Positions 1 through 6,532 of a DNA stretch of 16,691 nt are shown here, one piece after another. The stretch spans positions 1 to 16,691 of the forward strand of contig JAQVPY010000025.1 of assembly GCA_028701815.1 (NCBI GenBank), written 5' to 3'. The position numbers were made by a program, and so were the translations under genes. The DNA comes from Bacteroidales bacterium (GTDB lineage Bacteria > Bacteroidota > Bacteroidia > Bacteroidales > BM520). Position 1 is the first letter of the stretch; each line of letters opens with the position of its first letter. The notes below the pieces were generated by a model. That model did no database searches and was not told the DNA's origin. It saw only the letters and a program-made list of their open reading frames with translations.

Positions 1-792
1 CAATTTGGAAATATATCTTAATTTAGGTAAGAAATTATTTTTTTTAGCGTCGGGTTTGGTGAGCAATGTGCCCAGACAGTATTTACTAATCCCTTTAGGT
101 TTCACCCTCATCTCAAACAATACATTTTTGAAATATGAAGCGTACATGCCGTCCTGCTTAATCTCCATGATTACGAGCCCCGGTATCTGATCTGAAATCC
201 GTGTCTGATAATTATAAAACGACAGGTTGCAATCGATGGTGATACGTTCCGTTTTTTCGTAATTAACTATCGTGATACGCTGAAATGTGGTCTCTACTTG
301 TGGTAGTAGATTTTCAATGCGGTATTTGAGGTTGTTATCGACAAATGAAACGATATCGTTATTGGTGTCGTTTTCTAAGAAAAGCATGTCTTCTCCGGGA
401 ATAGCAATACGTAATTTATTGGTCCTTCCCTTGTTGCTCTTGTTCTTTATTTCGCAGAAACTCGTGCCGGAGTCAACATAACATCTTGTACGTATTTTCT
501 GACGCGTCTTCCTCTTATTATGGTGAGCGGTATACATGCTGATATCAGGAGTGTCATAATAAACTGTTCGGTAGTTGGCTACGAAAGAGCCGTTGACGAT
601 TTGTATATAATAATTTTCGGTGAGGTGACTGAATAATTCCGTCAGCCGGTCTCTTCGCATCATAAACTTGGAGTCGATGCGGTTCATGAGCTGTACCTGT
701 TTCATCTCTTGCAGAGAAATGCTTTTCATCTGTTGAAAGAGAGGAGACAATTCACTAACTATGTTGCTGCAACTATCTGAAGCTGTACTCAT
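1..792 (-). CDS. VTC-domain protein (polyphosphate polymerase-like), 3' end beyond the window
   Basis: The minus strand is open from an ATG at 792 to the window edge (264 codons, no stop). The protein matches the VTC/polyphosphate-polymerase family of the triphosphate tunnel fold. Visible tunnel-type residues are K42 in SKF, R75 and the tyrosines of YRTVYYDT, the basic strand KIRTRCY (99-105), E114 and K116 in EIK, R172 and Y178, E210 and K212 in MEIK, and K237 in GISKYC. The family makes polyphosphate from nucleoside triphosphates in yeast vacuoles; the activity and substrate of bacterial members are mostly unproven. I chose the ATG at 792 because the peptide before the first conserved block (ISLQEM, LMNRIDSKF) looks family-like, although this overlaps the upstream gene by 20 nt. 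Later in-frame choices are a TTG at 750 and an ATG at 729. The GISKYC block normally lies near the C-terminus, so little is probably missing. It is the last visible gene of a three-gene operon. Confidence 0.85.
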   Translation of the reverse strand, partial: MSTASDSCSNIVSELSPLFQQMKSISLQEMKQVQLMNRIDSKFMMRRDRLTELFSHLTENYYIQIVNGSFVANYRTVYYDTPDISMYTAHHNKRKTRQKIRTRCYVDSGTSFCEIKNKSNKGRTNKLRIAIPGEDMLFLENDTNNDIVSFVDNNLKYRIENLLPQVETTFQRITIVNYEKTERITIDCNLSFYNYQTRISDQIPGLVIMEIKQDGMYASYFKNVLFEMRVKPKGISKYCLGTLLTKPDAKKNNFLPKLRYISKL

Positions 793-1204
793 ATTCTTTA
801 TATGACTCCAATTTGCCGTTAGGAAAATAGTTGTATTGGCGCTTTTCGCTGCCGTCTTCGTAGAATTCGAATTTACGTATGCGGGATATTCTATCTCTGT
901 CGTCATATTCAATTTCTCTTACACATTTTGCTTCGACGCCATCTTTATCATATTCGAAAACGATGCGGGAACGCTGTCCGTATGAGGCGTATTCTATCTC
1001 TTCCACTTTGCGGCCGAATTCATCATAAGTGGTTACGTGGTCGAGAAACGGTACCTTGCTGCCGACTTTCGTGTTCCATTCCTTGATGGTAAGATTTTTT
1101 CTTTTCTCTCTTTTCTCAATAGCTGACTGGGAAACATCCTGCGCAAAGCAGGGGATGATTAATCCGCTCATTATGATGAGAAGTACTAATTGTTTGAATT
1201 TCAT
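773..1204 (-). CDS. Small secreted protein with YD-like repeats, hypothetical
   Basis: This 143-residue protein begins with a signal peptide: lysines at 2 and 4, a hydrophobic stretch at 6-18, and a likely cut at PCFA-Q around residue 21. The cysteine at 19 follows a proline, so it is a poor lipobox and I do not call a lipoprotein. From about residue 58 to the end there are roughly three degenerate units of about 20 residues, such as TYDEFGRKVEEIEY, FEYDKDG and NYFPNGKLESYKEYEY, resembling YD repeats or toxin_15/MORN-like beta-hairpin repeats of Bacteroidota surface proteins. No catalytic residues are recognisable. It starts 22 nt after the stop of the lipoprotein gene, and its last 20 nt overlap the VTC-domain gene, so the three are probably co-transcribed. 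Its function is unknown; export to the periplasm or surface is the only supported statement. Confidence 0.75.
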   Translation of the reverse strand: MKFKQLVLLIIMSGLIIPCFAQDVSQSAIEKREKRKNLTIKEWNTKVGSKVPFLDHVTTYDEFGRKVEEIEYASYGQRSRIVFEYDKDGVEAKCVREIEYDDRDRISRIRKFEFYEDGSEKRQYNYFPNGKLESYKEYEYSFR

Positions 1205-1226
1205 CTTATGAATAAATTGAAATGTT

Positions 1227-1955
1227 TTATACGTTGATTATCACTTGAAATGTCTCGGGGACATCTATTGTGGTGTCTGCTTCTTCTATTATAACAGTTT
1301 GATTTATGTATGAAGGTATCTCGTTGATATCTTCTGTGATGGTAGAAACCTTATATGTGCCGGGGAGTATTTTTTGAAACATAAACACCCCCGAATCGCC
1401 GACTCTTACGTCGTCGAAATAGAAATCTTCATCGATATTGCTGATATATACTCTGTGTTCATAAGCCCAGCCCTCGTCAATGATTACTCCGTTATGCATG
1501 TAAGTTGCATATACATGGCCCTTTACCATAGAGGTGCCGTATGCTTTCCCGTCATGGATATACATGTCTTCCACTGTTCCGTCCTCATTCTTCCTGATTG
1601 TGATGCTCTGTTCTGTAGCTACGAGCTCTCCGGTAACGAGTTCAGAGTAGGCGTAAACGGTATATTCTCCGGGACGAAGGTATTTAAAACGGAAGAGACC
1701 TGTGTTGTCAGTCTCTACATCGTCGTCGAAATAATCGTTGTCGCCGTATTTGATGAAGACATCTTTTTTTGCCGCCGGAAACGTATCTGTCTGAAAAACA
1801 TAGTTGTCGTCGTAATGCATGATGATCTTTACATAGCCCTGTACCGAACCCGTACCACCCTCACCCGCACCGATGTTACATGAAGAAAATAATACTATCG
1901 GTAATACGAGAAAAGAGAGAAAAAGACGCGAATATGAAAATTGATGTTTTATCAT
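1227..1955 (-). CDS. Predicted lipoprotein with two carboxypeptidase-regulatory-like/SdrD B-like repeats
   Basis: The N-terminus (residues 1-26) is a lipoprotein signal: basic start, hydrophobic core LFLSFLVLPIVL and lipobox LFSSC with Cys26. It is followed by a glycine-rich segment (GAGEGGTG) like the lipoprotein export signals or linkers of Bacteroidota. Two related domains follow, at about 38-120 and 143-224. Each has an opening V.G.V strand, a YFDD.V element (75 and 179), then G.F.F and LPG.Y.V or LRPGEYTV (about 86-100 and 189-203). This is the pattern of prealbumin-like/carboxypeptidase-regulatory or Cna B-type beta sandwiches. No enzyme motif is seen, so a structural, binding or adhesive role at the outer membrane is the likely reading. 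It is the first gene of the minus-strand operon with the YD-like and VTC-domain genes, 28 nt downstream of a TAnnTTTG octamer. Family identity is by fold pattern only. Confidence 0.75.
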   Translation of the reverse strand: MIKHQFSYSRLFLSFLVLPIVLFSSCNIGAGEGGTGSVQGYVKIIMHYDDNYVFQTDTFPAAKKDVFIKYGDNDYFDDDVETDNTGLFRFKYLRPGEYTVYAYSELVTGELVATEQSITIRKNEDGTVEDMYIHDGKAYGTSMVKGHVYATYMHNGVIIDEGWAYEHRVYISNIDEDFYFDDVRVGDSGVFMFQKILPGTYKVSTITEDINEIPSYINQTVIIEEADTTIDVPETFQVIINV

Positions 1956-1982
1956 TTCTATGTAATTTTATTTTACTAACCA

Positions 1983-1990
1983 CAAAGTTA
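1983..1990 (-). promoter_or_regulatory. Bacteroidetes-type -7 element for the lipoprotein operon
   Basis: Read on the minus strand the bases are TAACTTTG, an exact match to the Bacteroidetes -7 consensus TAnnTTTG. Transcription would start near 1976, leaving a leader of about 20 nt before the ATG at 1955. I see no TTTG-like -33 element at the expected distance, so the call rests on one half of the promoter plus its position. Confidence 0.5.
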
Positions 1991-2035
1991 ATAATATTAT
2001 TCTATTAAGATCCTTTTTTTCGATAAAAAGCCTTT

Positions 2036-2061
2036 TTTGTAAGATAAAAAGACTAATTTTG
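2036..2061 (+). promoter_or_regulatory. Bacteroidetes-type promoter for the thiamine operon
   Basis: TAATTTTG at 2054-2061 matches the -7 consensus TAnnTTTG exactly. A TTTG at 2036-2039 could be the -33 element, but only 14 nt separate the two, which is shorter than usual. The start of transcription would be near 2067, placing the whole TPP aptamer inside the leader RNA. Confidence 0.55.
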
Positions 2062-2086
2062 CAAGCGGTTTACCGACCGAAAAAAT

Positions 2087-2178
2087 AAAAGCGGGGTGCC
2101 CGACAGTCTTTTGTCGAGCTGAGATTATACCCTTGAACCTGATCCGGATAATGCCGGCGTAGGAAAGAGTTGAACTTA
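2087..2178 (+). promoter_or_regulatory. TPP riboswitch (THI element)
   Basis: The leader carries the conserved THI-element landmarks in order. GGGGTGCC at 2093-2100 forms P2 with ACCC at 2129-2132. A P3 hairpin pairs CGACA (2101-2105) with TGTCG (2112-2116). The invariant CTGAGA is at 2119-2124. The pyrophosphate-sensor side follows: CCTGATCCGG at 2138-2147, ATAATG, then CCGGCGTAGG at 2154-2163, with P4 CCT/AGG and P5 CCGG/CCGG. A P1 stem is weak here (perhaps AAG 2089-2091 with CTT 2175-2177). The element senses thiamine pyrophosphate and in known cases lowers expression when it is abundant. It lies directly upstream of a TonB receptor and PnuT-like transporter, which fits control of thiamine uptake. 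Confidence 0.95.
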
Positions 2179-2227
2179 CCCCTTTTTTGTTTTTTTATAT
2201 GAATAATGTTTTAAAAACAAAAAGATG
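2178..2227 (+). promoter_or_regulatory. Probable expression platform of the TPP riboswitch
   Basis: Between aptamer and start codon lies a U-rich tract (2183-2196) and, touching the ATG at 2225, an A-rich tract (2213-2224). T5GT5 at 2184-2194 can pair with A5CA5 at 2213-2223 without a mismatch (11 bp, loop 2195-2212), which would hide the A-rich initiation region. The alternative is pairing of ACCCC plus TTTT (2178-2186) with AAAA (2087-2090) and GGGGT (2093-2097), which competes with P2 of the aptamer. This suggests translational control. I see no GC-rich stem for a classic intrinsic terminator. The pairing is visible; the mechanism is inferred. Confidence 0.45.
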
Positions 2228-4693
2228 GAAAGATTGAAAAGATTTCTGAGGCGTGTTCTCTTATGCGTCATCATTTTAACAGGATTTACTTATTTTGCAA
2301 AAGCTGCCGGCGAAGTTGTCGTCATTAGCGGTATTGTGACTGATGAAAAAGCCGCTCCAATGATGGGGGTAAGTGTCGTGTTGACGGAAGCCACCCCACG
2401 TCGCGGTTCGGCAACGGATGAAACCGGTTTTTTTGCCCTTAGTGTCTCGGCGGGCATTTCACACCTTAGATTCAGTTATATCGGTTATGCCTATGTGTTT
2501 ATCGACGTCATATGTAATAAGGATACCTTAATTAATATTACGATGCGCTCTTCTTCTGTAATGGTCGACGAGGTGATTATTTCTGACACGCGAGTAGGCT
2601 CCGGAACACCGCTAACGACTTCCGAGCTCGGAAGAGAAGAACTGCGCGAAAAAAATGTCGGGGCTGCATTGCCATATCTTCTGGAGTTACAGCCGTCGAT
2701 GGTCTCTACAGCTGAAAATGGTACTCAGATAGGTAATACCTCTTTTCGTTTGAGGGGTACCGATGCTACGCGCATCAATGTAAATATCAATGGCGTCCCG
2801 TTAAACGACCCCGAGTCACAAGCAGTATATTGGGTAAATATCCCTAATTTGGCCGGCATGGCGCAGTCGATACAGATACAGAGAGGTATCGGCGCTTCTA
2901 CAGGAGGGTCCAGCGCTTTCGGCGGTGCTGTCAATATAGAGACACTTTCTGTAGCTGAACATCCTTATGCCACAATGGATTTGTCGTATGGGTCATTTAA
3001 TACCTTGCAGACTTCCGCTAATATAGGCAGCGGCATGCTAAAACACGGGTTTTCAGTCGATGCAGGATATACCAAGCTCGTCTCGGACGGCTATATCAGA
3101 AACGGCTACTGCGATCACCAGTCGTTTTTTCTTAGCGCAGGCAAATATGGTAAACGCAGCCTTCTGAAAGTAGTAGCCATATTGGGGCAGCAGACAACGG
3201 GGATAACATGGAACGGGACACATAGTGATATGCTCGAAATAGACAGAACTTATAATGATGCCGGAGAGTATTATGATGATGCCGGAAACGTCCGTTATTA
3301 TGATAATGAAACAGATAACTATTGGCAAGACCACGTTCAAGTATACTATTCATATATGTTGACCGACAGATGGACTCTCAACGCTGCTGCAGATTATGCC
3401 TACGGCTTCGGCTATTATGAAAATTATAAATATAACAAGTCGTTTGGAAAGTATGGTCTCGAAAATCCCATCATAAATGGTGGCGAATGTAATAAATCGG
3501 ATTTCATCGTTCGCAAATATCTCGACAATGATTTAATCGTTGGAAACATCGCTGCACGTTATCATAGCGAGCGTCTATCACTCTCTTTCGGAGAGATGAT
3601 GACATTCTTCTATAATGAACATTATGGAGATGTTTTGTGGTCGAAATATAACGATGGCAGTATTTCTGAAAATTACCGCTGGTATTATAACGACAGCCAT
3701 AAAAACGATGCCACTTCTTTTTTCAAGGCCGACCTGAAATTGAGCAGCTCATGGCAGCTTTATGCCGATATCCAATATCGTTATGCGCAATACGTGATGA
3801 AAGGTGAGGATGACGATTTAGGCACTCTCGATCAGACGCATTATTACAGTTTTTTTAACCCTAAGGCGGGCTTTACATATATTCCTTCGGATAAGCACAG
3901 AGTCTACTTTTTGACAGGTATTGTCAATCGTGAACCAACGAGAGCTGATTTAAAAGATGCGTTAAAATATGGAGGTCAGGAAGTTCCCAAGCCGGAGACG
4001 ATGCTTGATGTTGAGACGGGTTACAGCTATAATCCTTCGAGCTGGATGATATCTGCTAATTTATACTTTATGGGATATAAAGATCAGCTGGTTTCCTCGG
4101 GAAAGTTGAATGATGTAGGTTATGTGTTGATGGAGAATGTGGCAAAGAGTTATCGTATCGGATTAGAAACGGTGGCGGGAGTTCAGATACTTTCTTGGTT
4201 AAACCTTGAGGCGAATTTAACTTTAAGCAGAAATAAGGTTGTCGATTATGTCTATTATAAAGATATGTATGACGATCGGGATAACTGGAACAGTCTCGGG
4301 CAGGAGGCTGAAGAATTAGGAAATACCGACATTGCTTTTTCGCCCTCGGTAGTAAGTGCTGCCGTGTTGAAAATAGAGCCGGTAAAGAATTTCTTCATAC
4401 AGTTCACCGGCAAATATGTCGGCAGACAGTATTATGACAACACATCGAGGGAAGAGACTTGTCTCGATGACTATTTCGTTATGAATGGGAAGTTAAGTTA
4501 TGCTTTAAATATCGGGAAGAATGACGAGGTGGAATTTCAATTTTTGGTAAACAATATTTTGAATAACTTATATTCGAACAATGCGTGGGGATACACATCG
4601 TATTTTCAGGATGGCGGTGCCATTGTCGACAGTTATTATTTCCCTCAGCCGGGGATTAATTGTATGGGCAGGGTAGTATTAAAAATTCGGTAA
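2225..4693 (+). CDS. TonB-dependent outer-membrane receptor, probably for thiamine
   Basis: The 822-residue protein starts with a signal peptide (basic residues 2-10, hydrophobic 11-22, likely cut after AKA near 27). A carboxypeptidase-regulatory-like domain (about 32-108: SGIVTDEKAAPMMGVSV, DETGFF, RFSYIGY) follows, then a TonB-box-like DEVIIS at 115-120 and a plug domain at about 125-240 with RLRGTDATRINVNINGVP and GGSSAFGGAVNIET. The rest is an aromatic-rich 22-strand-type barrel. Receptors of this kind take scarce ligands across the outer membrane using TonB/ExbBD energy. The ligand is inferred from the TPP riboswitch in its leader and the PnuT-like transporter 1 nt downstream, an arrangement described for thiamine uptake in Bacteroidota. 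The ATG is preceded by an A-rich tract and no Shine-Dalgarno, as usual in this phylum. The C-terminus is VVLKIR rather than an aromatic residue, a small oddity. Confidence 0.9.
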   Translation: MERLKRFLRRVLLCVIILTGFTYFAKAAGEVVVISGIVTDEKAAPMMGVSVVLTEATPRRGSATDETGFFALSVSAGISHLRFSYIGYAYVFIDVICNKDTLINITMRSSSVMVDEVIISDTRVGSGTPLTTSELGREELREKNVGAALPYLLELQPSMVSTAENGTQIGNTSFRLRGTDATRINVNINGVPLNDPESQAVYWVNIPNLAGMAQSIQIQRGIGASTGGSSAFGGAVNIETLSVAEHPYATMDLSYGSFNTLQTSANIGSGMLKHGFSVDAGYTKLVSDGYIRNGYCDHQSFFLSAGKYGKRSLLKVVAILGQQTTGITWNGTHSDMLEIDRTYNDAGEYYDDAGNVRYYDNETDNYWQDHVQVYYSYMLTDRWTLNAAADYAYGFGYYENYKYNKSFGKYGLENPIINGGECNKSDFIVRKYLDNDLIVGNIAARYHSERLSLSFGEMMTFFYNEHYGDVLWSKYNDGSISENYRWYYNDSHKNDATSFFKADLKLSSSWQLYADIQYRYAQYVMKGEDDDLGTLDQTHYYSFFNPKAGFTYIPSDKHRVYFLTGIVNREPTRADLKDALKYGGQEVPKPETMLDVETGYSYNPSSWMISANLYFMGYKDQLVSSGKLNDVGYVLMENVAKSYRIGLETVAGVQILSWLNLEANLTLSRNKVVDYVYYKDMYDDRDNWNSLGQEAEELGNTDIAFSPSVVSAAVLKIEPVKNFFIQFTGKYVGRQYYDNTSREETCLDDYFVMNGKLSYALNIGKNDEVEFQFLVNNILNNLYSNNAWGYTSYFQDGGAIVDSYYFPQPGINCMGRVVLKIR

Positions 4694-4694
4694 G

Positions 4695-5291
4695 ATGGAT
4701 GTCCTTGAAATCATTGGAGCCGTCATAGGTATTATTTATTTGATATTGGAGTACAAGGCTTCTCCATGGTTATGGCTTTTTGGCGTTTTGATGCCATTAT
4801 TTTACATATACATTTTTTATGTAAACGGCATTTATGCCAATATGGCTATCAACATATACTATGTTTTTGCGAGTGTTTATGGCATACTAATGTGGAAGAG
4901 GATTAAGTCGAGGTCAGGAGAGGGTGCGACTGAGGGTGACAGTGATGAATTGTTCTCCATGCCGCGGAGTTATATTTTACCTGTTATTATTGCGGTGTTG
5001 GTTTTAAGTTTGGGGATATCATTTTTTTTGCACAAGATAGGTGAGGGTGATGTTGTAATATTGGATGGTCTTACGTCGGCTTTGAGCATTGTCGGGATGT
5101 GGATGTTAGCTAAGAAGTACTATCAGCAGTGGCTTTGCTGGATGATTGTTGAGCCGCTTATGATCATCATGTCGCTGACAGGCAAGTTATATCCTACGGC
5201 AATAATGTATGTGGTTTATTTAGTGATAGCTATTCTCGGATATATCAGATGGAAAAATATATACAAGCGAGGCAGGATAAATAAAAAATAG
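4695..5291 (+). CDS. pnuT: PnuC/PnuT-family transporter, probably thiamine uptake
   Basis: This 198-residue protein is strongly hydrophobic, with about seven membrane segments. It fits the nicotinamide-mononucleotide/vitamin transporter (PnuC) family in length and in motifs: SPWLWLFGVLMP (23-34), YVFASVYGILMW (56-67), the DGLTSALSIVGMWMLAKK segment starting near 124, then QWLCWM and a final GYIRWKN before a basic tail. PnuC-family carriers move vitamins by facilitated diffusion, with trapping by phosphorylation in the cytoplasm. The subfamily choice (PnuT, thiamine) comes from context: it starts 1 nt after the stop of the receptor gene under the TPP riboswitch. The central cytoplasmic loop (about 68-93) is charged and acidic (GEGATEGDSDE). 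PnuC for nicotinamide riboside or RibM-type for riboflavin cannot be excluded by sequence alone. Confidence 0.85.
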   Translation: MDVLEIIGAVIGIIYLILEYKASPWLWLFGVLMPLFYIYIFYVNGIYANMAINIYYVFASVYGILMWKRIKSRSGEGATEGDSDELFSMPRSYILPVIIAVLVLSLGISFFLHKIGEGDVVILDGLTSALSIVGMWMLAKKYYQQWLCWMIVEPLMIIMSLTGKLYPTAIMYVVYLVIAILGYIRWKNIYKRGRINKK

Positions 5292-5294
5292 TTG

Positions 5295-5302
5295 TATTTT
5301 TG
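5295..5302 (+). promoter_or_regulatory. Possible internal promoter -7 element before the kinase-like gene
   Basis: TATTTTTG matches TAnnTTTG and lies 16 nt before the preferred ATG at 5318, just after the pnuT stop. No -33 element is visible and the region is A/T rich, so a chance match is likely enough. If real, the kinase-like gene could be expressed independently of the TPP riboswitch. Confidence 0.25.
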
Positions 5303-5317
5303 CGAAAACAAAAAATT

Positions 5318-5932
5318 ATGTCCAATCTTGCAATAAATATAGGTCGCAGTTTCGGCAGTGGCGGTCATGCTATAGGCAAGCATATCGCTGCAACGTTAGA
5401 CATCCCTTTTTATGATCAGGAGTTAATAAAATTAGCAGCGAAGAAGAGTGGCTTATGTCCAGAATGTTTCGAGAAGATTGATGAGAGGCCGTCTCGTTTT
5501 TTTGACAACATCTTTTACGCTGCCAACAGCAGTGGTGTTTATGGTATGTCGGGGCCGCTTTCCGGGGAGAAGTTATTTTCTTTTTATGCAGATGTAATCA
5601 AAAAGCTTTCAGCAGAATCTTCGGCTGTATTTGTAGGTCGTTGTGCAGATTATATTTTGAGGGACACTGCTCAATGCATAAATATCTTTTGTTATGCGCC
5701 GTTGCCGTTTAGGATTAACATTGTCGCGCAGCGCATGAATATTTCCGAATCGGAGGCTGAAAAGTTGATTATCAAAACCGACAAGGCTCGTGCTTCGTAT
5801 TATGAGCAATATTCCGACAAAAGGTGGGGTATGGCAGGGTCATATCATTTACTTGTCGACACCTCGTTATTTGGTATTGAGGGTACTGCAGAGAAGTTAT
5901 GTGCTTTATTTGAGTTAGATTCCAAGAAGTAA
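5318..5932 (+). CDS. Cytidylate kinase-like protein (PF13189-type), substrate unknown
   Basis: From the ATG at 5318 the protein has 204 residues. It opens with INIGRSFGSGGHAIGKHIA (7-24), the modified P-loop of the cytidylate-kinase-like family, in which the usual GKS/T is replaced by a GSGG..I pattern. FYDQELI (31-37) follows, then VGRCADYIL (107-115) and a lid-like segment with R132, R139, DKARASYY (155-162) and a DTS motif near the end. These proteins are P-loop NMP-kinase relatives whose substrates are mostly unknown; they are not the housekeeping Cmk. An in-frame TTG at 5300 would add six residues, but the ATG lies right before the first conserved strand, so I prefer it. The gene is 26 nt after pnuT, where thiamine operons often carry thiamine pyrophosphokinase. 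It ends directly against the TatD-like gene on the other strand. Confidence 0.82.
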   Translation: MSNLAINIGRSFGSGGHAIGKHIAATLDIPFYDQELIKLAAKKSGLCPECFEKIDERPSRFFDNIFYAANSSGVYGMSGPLSGEKLFSFYADVIKKLSAESSAVFVGRCADYILRDTAQCINIFCYAPLPFRINIVAQRMNISESEAEKLIIKTDKARASYYEQYSDKRWGMAGSYHLLVDTSLFGIEGTAEKLCALFELDSKK

Positions 5933-6532
5933 TCAGTCGGTTTCGAGCAATACATTATCCCGTCCTATCGCTTCTTGCAACAGGAGCGTTTTATTTGTGT
6001 CTATTTTATTCTTATTCAGTGATATGATTGCTCCTGTTTCAACTAACTGTTTAGCTGTAATGACATTTCCTGTATAGCCGTGTATTATCCATGTTTGTTG
6101 AATCTTTCTGTCTTTTCGAATTTTGATTATTTCATTATAAGAGCGGACGGCATGGATTATCATCAGTTTATTATATTTAATGCTAAGGTCTATTTGTTGA
6201 TAGAAGATGTCTTGTTGGAGAAAAAAATTGGTATTAATACATTTATCGAGGCCGCATTCTCCGATAGCGAAGAACTTAGGGGACGGGATCAGGTCAGTTT
6301 CAATAATATGGATTATTGATTTTGTGGCTTTTTCGGCATCGGGGAACAGTGCGATATCCCATGGGTGGATACCTGCGCTAATAAATTTATTCGGGTGTTG
6401 TTGAGTGTCGAGGAGTTCTCGTTTATACTCTCCGGAAAGCAAAATGTCACTACGTAAGTTTTTCACATACGTAGTGACATCATTATAATAATCTTTATGG
6501 GTATGAATGTCGTCAACATTCATAGCATTCAT
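5933..6532 (-). CDS. Short TatD-family metal-dependent hydrolase
   Basis: The 199-residue protein has the TatD amidohydrolase metal ligands in order: H10 and H12 (DIHTH), GIHPW (54-58), E92 in GECGLDK, H127 in IIHAVR, H151 in HGYTGN, and D199 in LLETD. TatD proteins are metal-dependent nucleases or related hydrolases. Usual members continue some tens of residues past ETD; here that aspartate is the last residue, before TGA. The frames beyond the stop show no remnant of a tail, so I see no simple frameshift. Short TatD-like proteins do exist in Bacteroidota, so it may be active. The ATG overlaps the V-ATPase K stop (TAATG), which suggests translational coupling. A perfect inverted repeat lies inside codons 18-30. 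The stop codon abuts the stop of the convergent kinase-like gene. Confidence 0.82.
   Translation of the reverse strand: MNAMNVDDIHTHKDYYNDVTTYVKNLRSDILLSGEYKRELLDTQQHPNKFISAGIHPWDIALFPDAEKATKSIIHIIETDLIPSPKFFAIGECGLDKCINTNFFLQQDIFYQQIDLSIKYNKLMIIHAVRSYNEIIKIRKDRKIQQTWIIHGYTGNVITAKQLVETGAIISLNKNKIDTNKTLLLQEAIGRDNVLLETD
6444..6480 (-). repeat. Perfect 13-bp inverted repeat, possible terminator or attenuator
   Basis: ATGTCACTACGTA at 6444-6456 is the exact reverse complement of 6468-6480, with an 11-nt loop. In the minus-strand transcript the hairpin starts 52 nt after the K stop, inside the TatD-like gene, and is followed by TTTTGCTTTCC, a short U-rich stretch. It may reduce read-through from the V-ATPase genes. 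On the plus strand no T run follows. Confidence 0.6.

Noticed and set aside
1374..1883. Long open frame on the plus strand opposite the lipoprotein gene
   Set aside because: It is antisense to a protein with a clear lipoprotein signal and repeat structure; its translation has no recognisable domain or start context.
2066..2075. Small hairpin CGGTTTACCG at the likely 5' end of the thiamine leader
   Set aside because: Only three to four pairs with a tiny loop; too weak to support as a feature.
2170..2196. Classic intrinsic terminator as riboswitch output
   Set aside because: The T run is long, but there is no local GC-rich hairpin before it; only a long-range partner (GGGGT) exists, which would give the wrong regulatory sign.
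5300..5317. TTG start for the kinase-like gene
   Set aside because: An ATG six codons later is directly before the conserved first strand, and the TTG lies within the TATTTTTG octamer.
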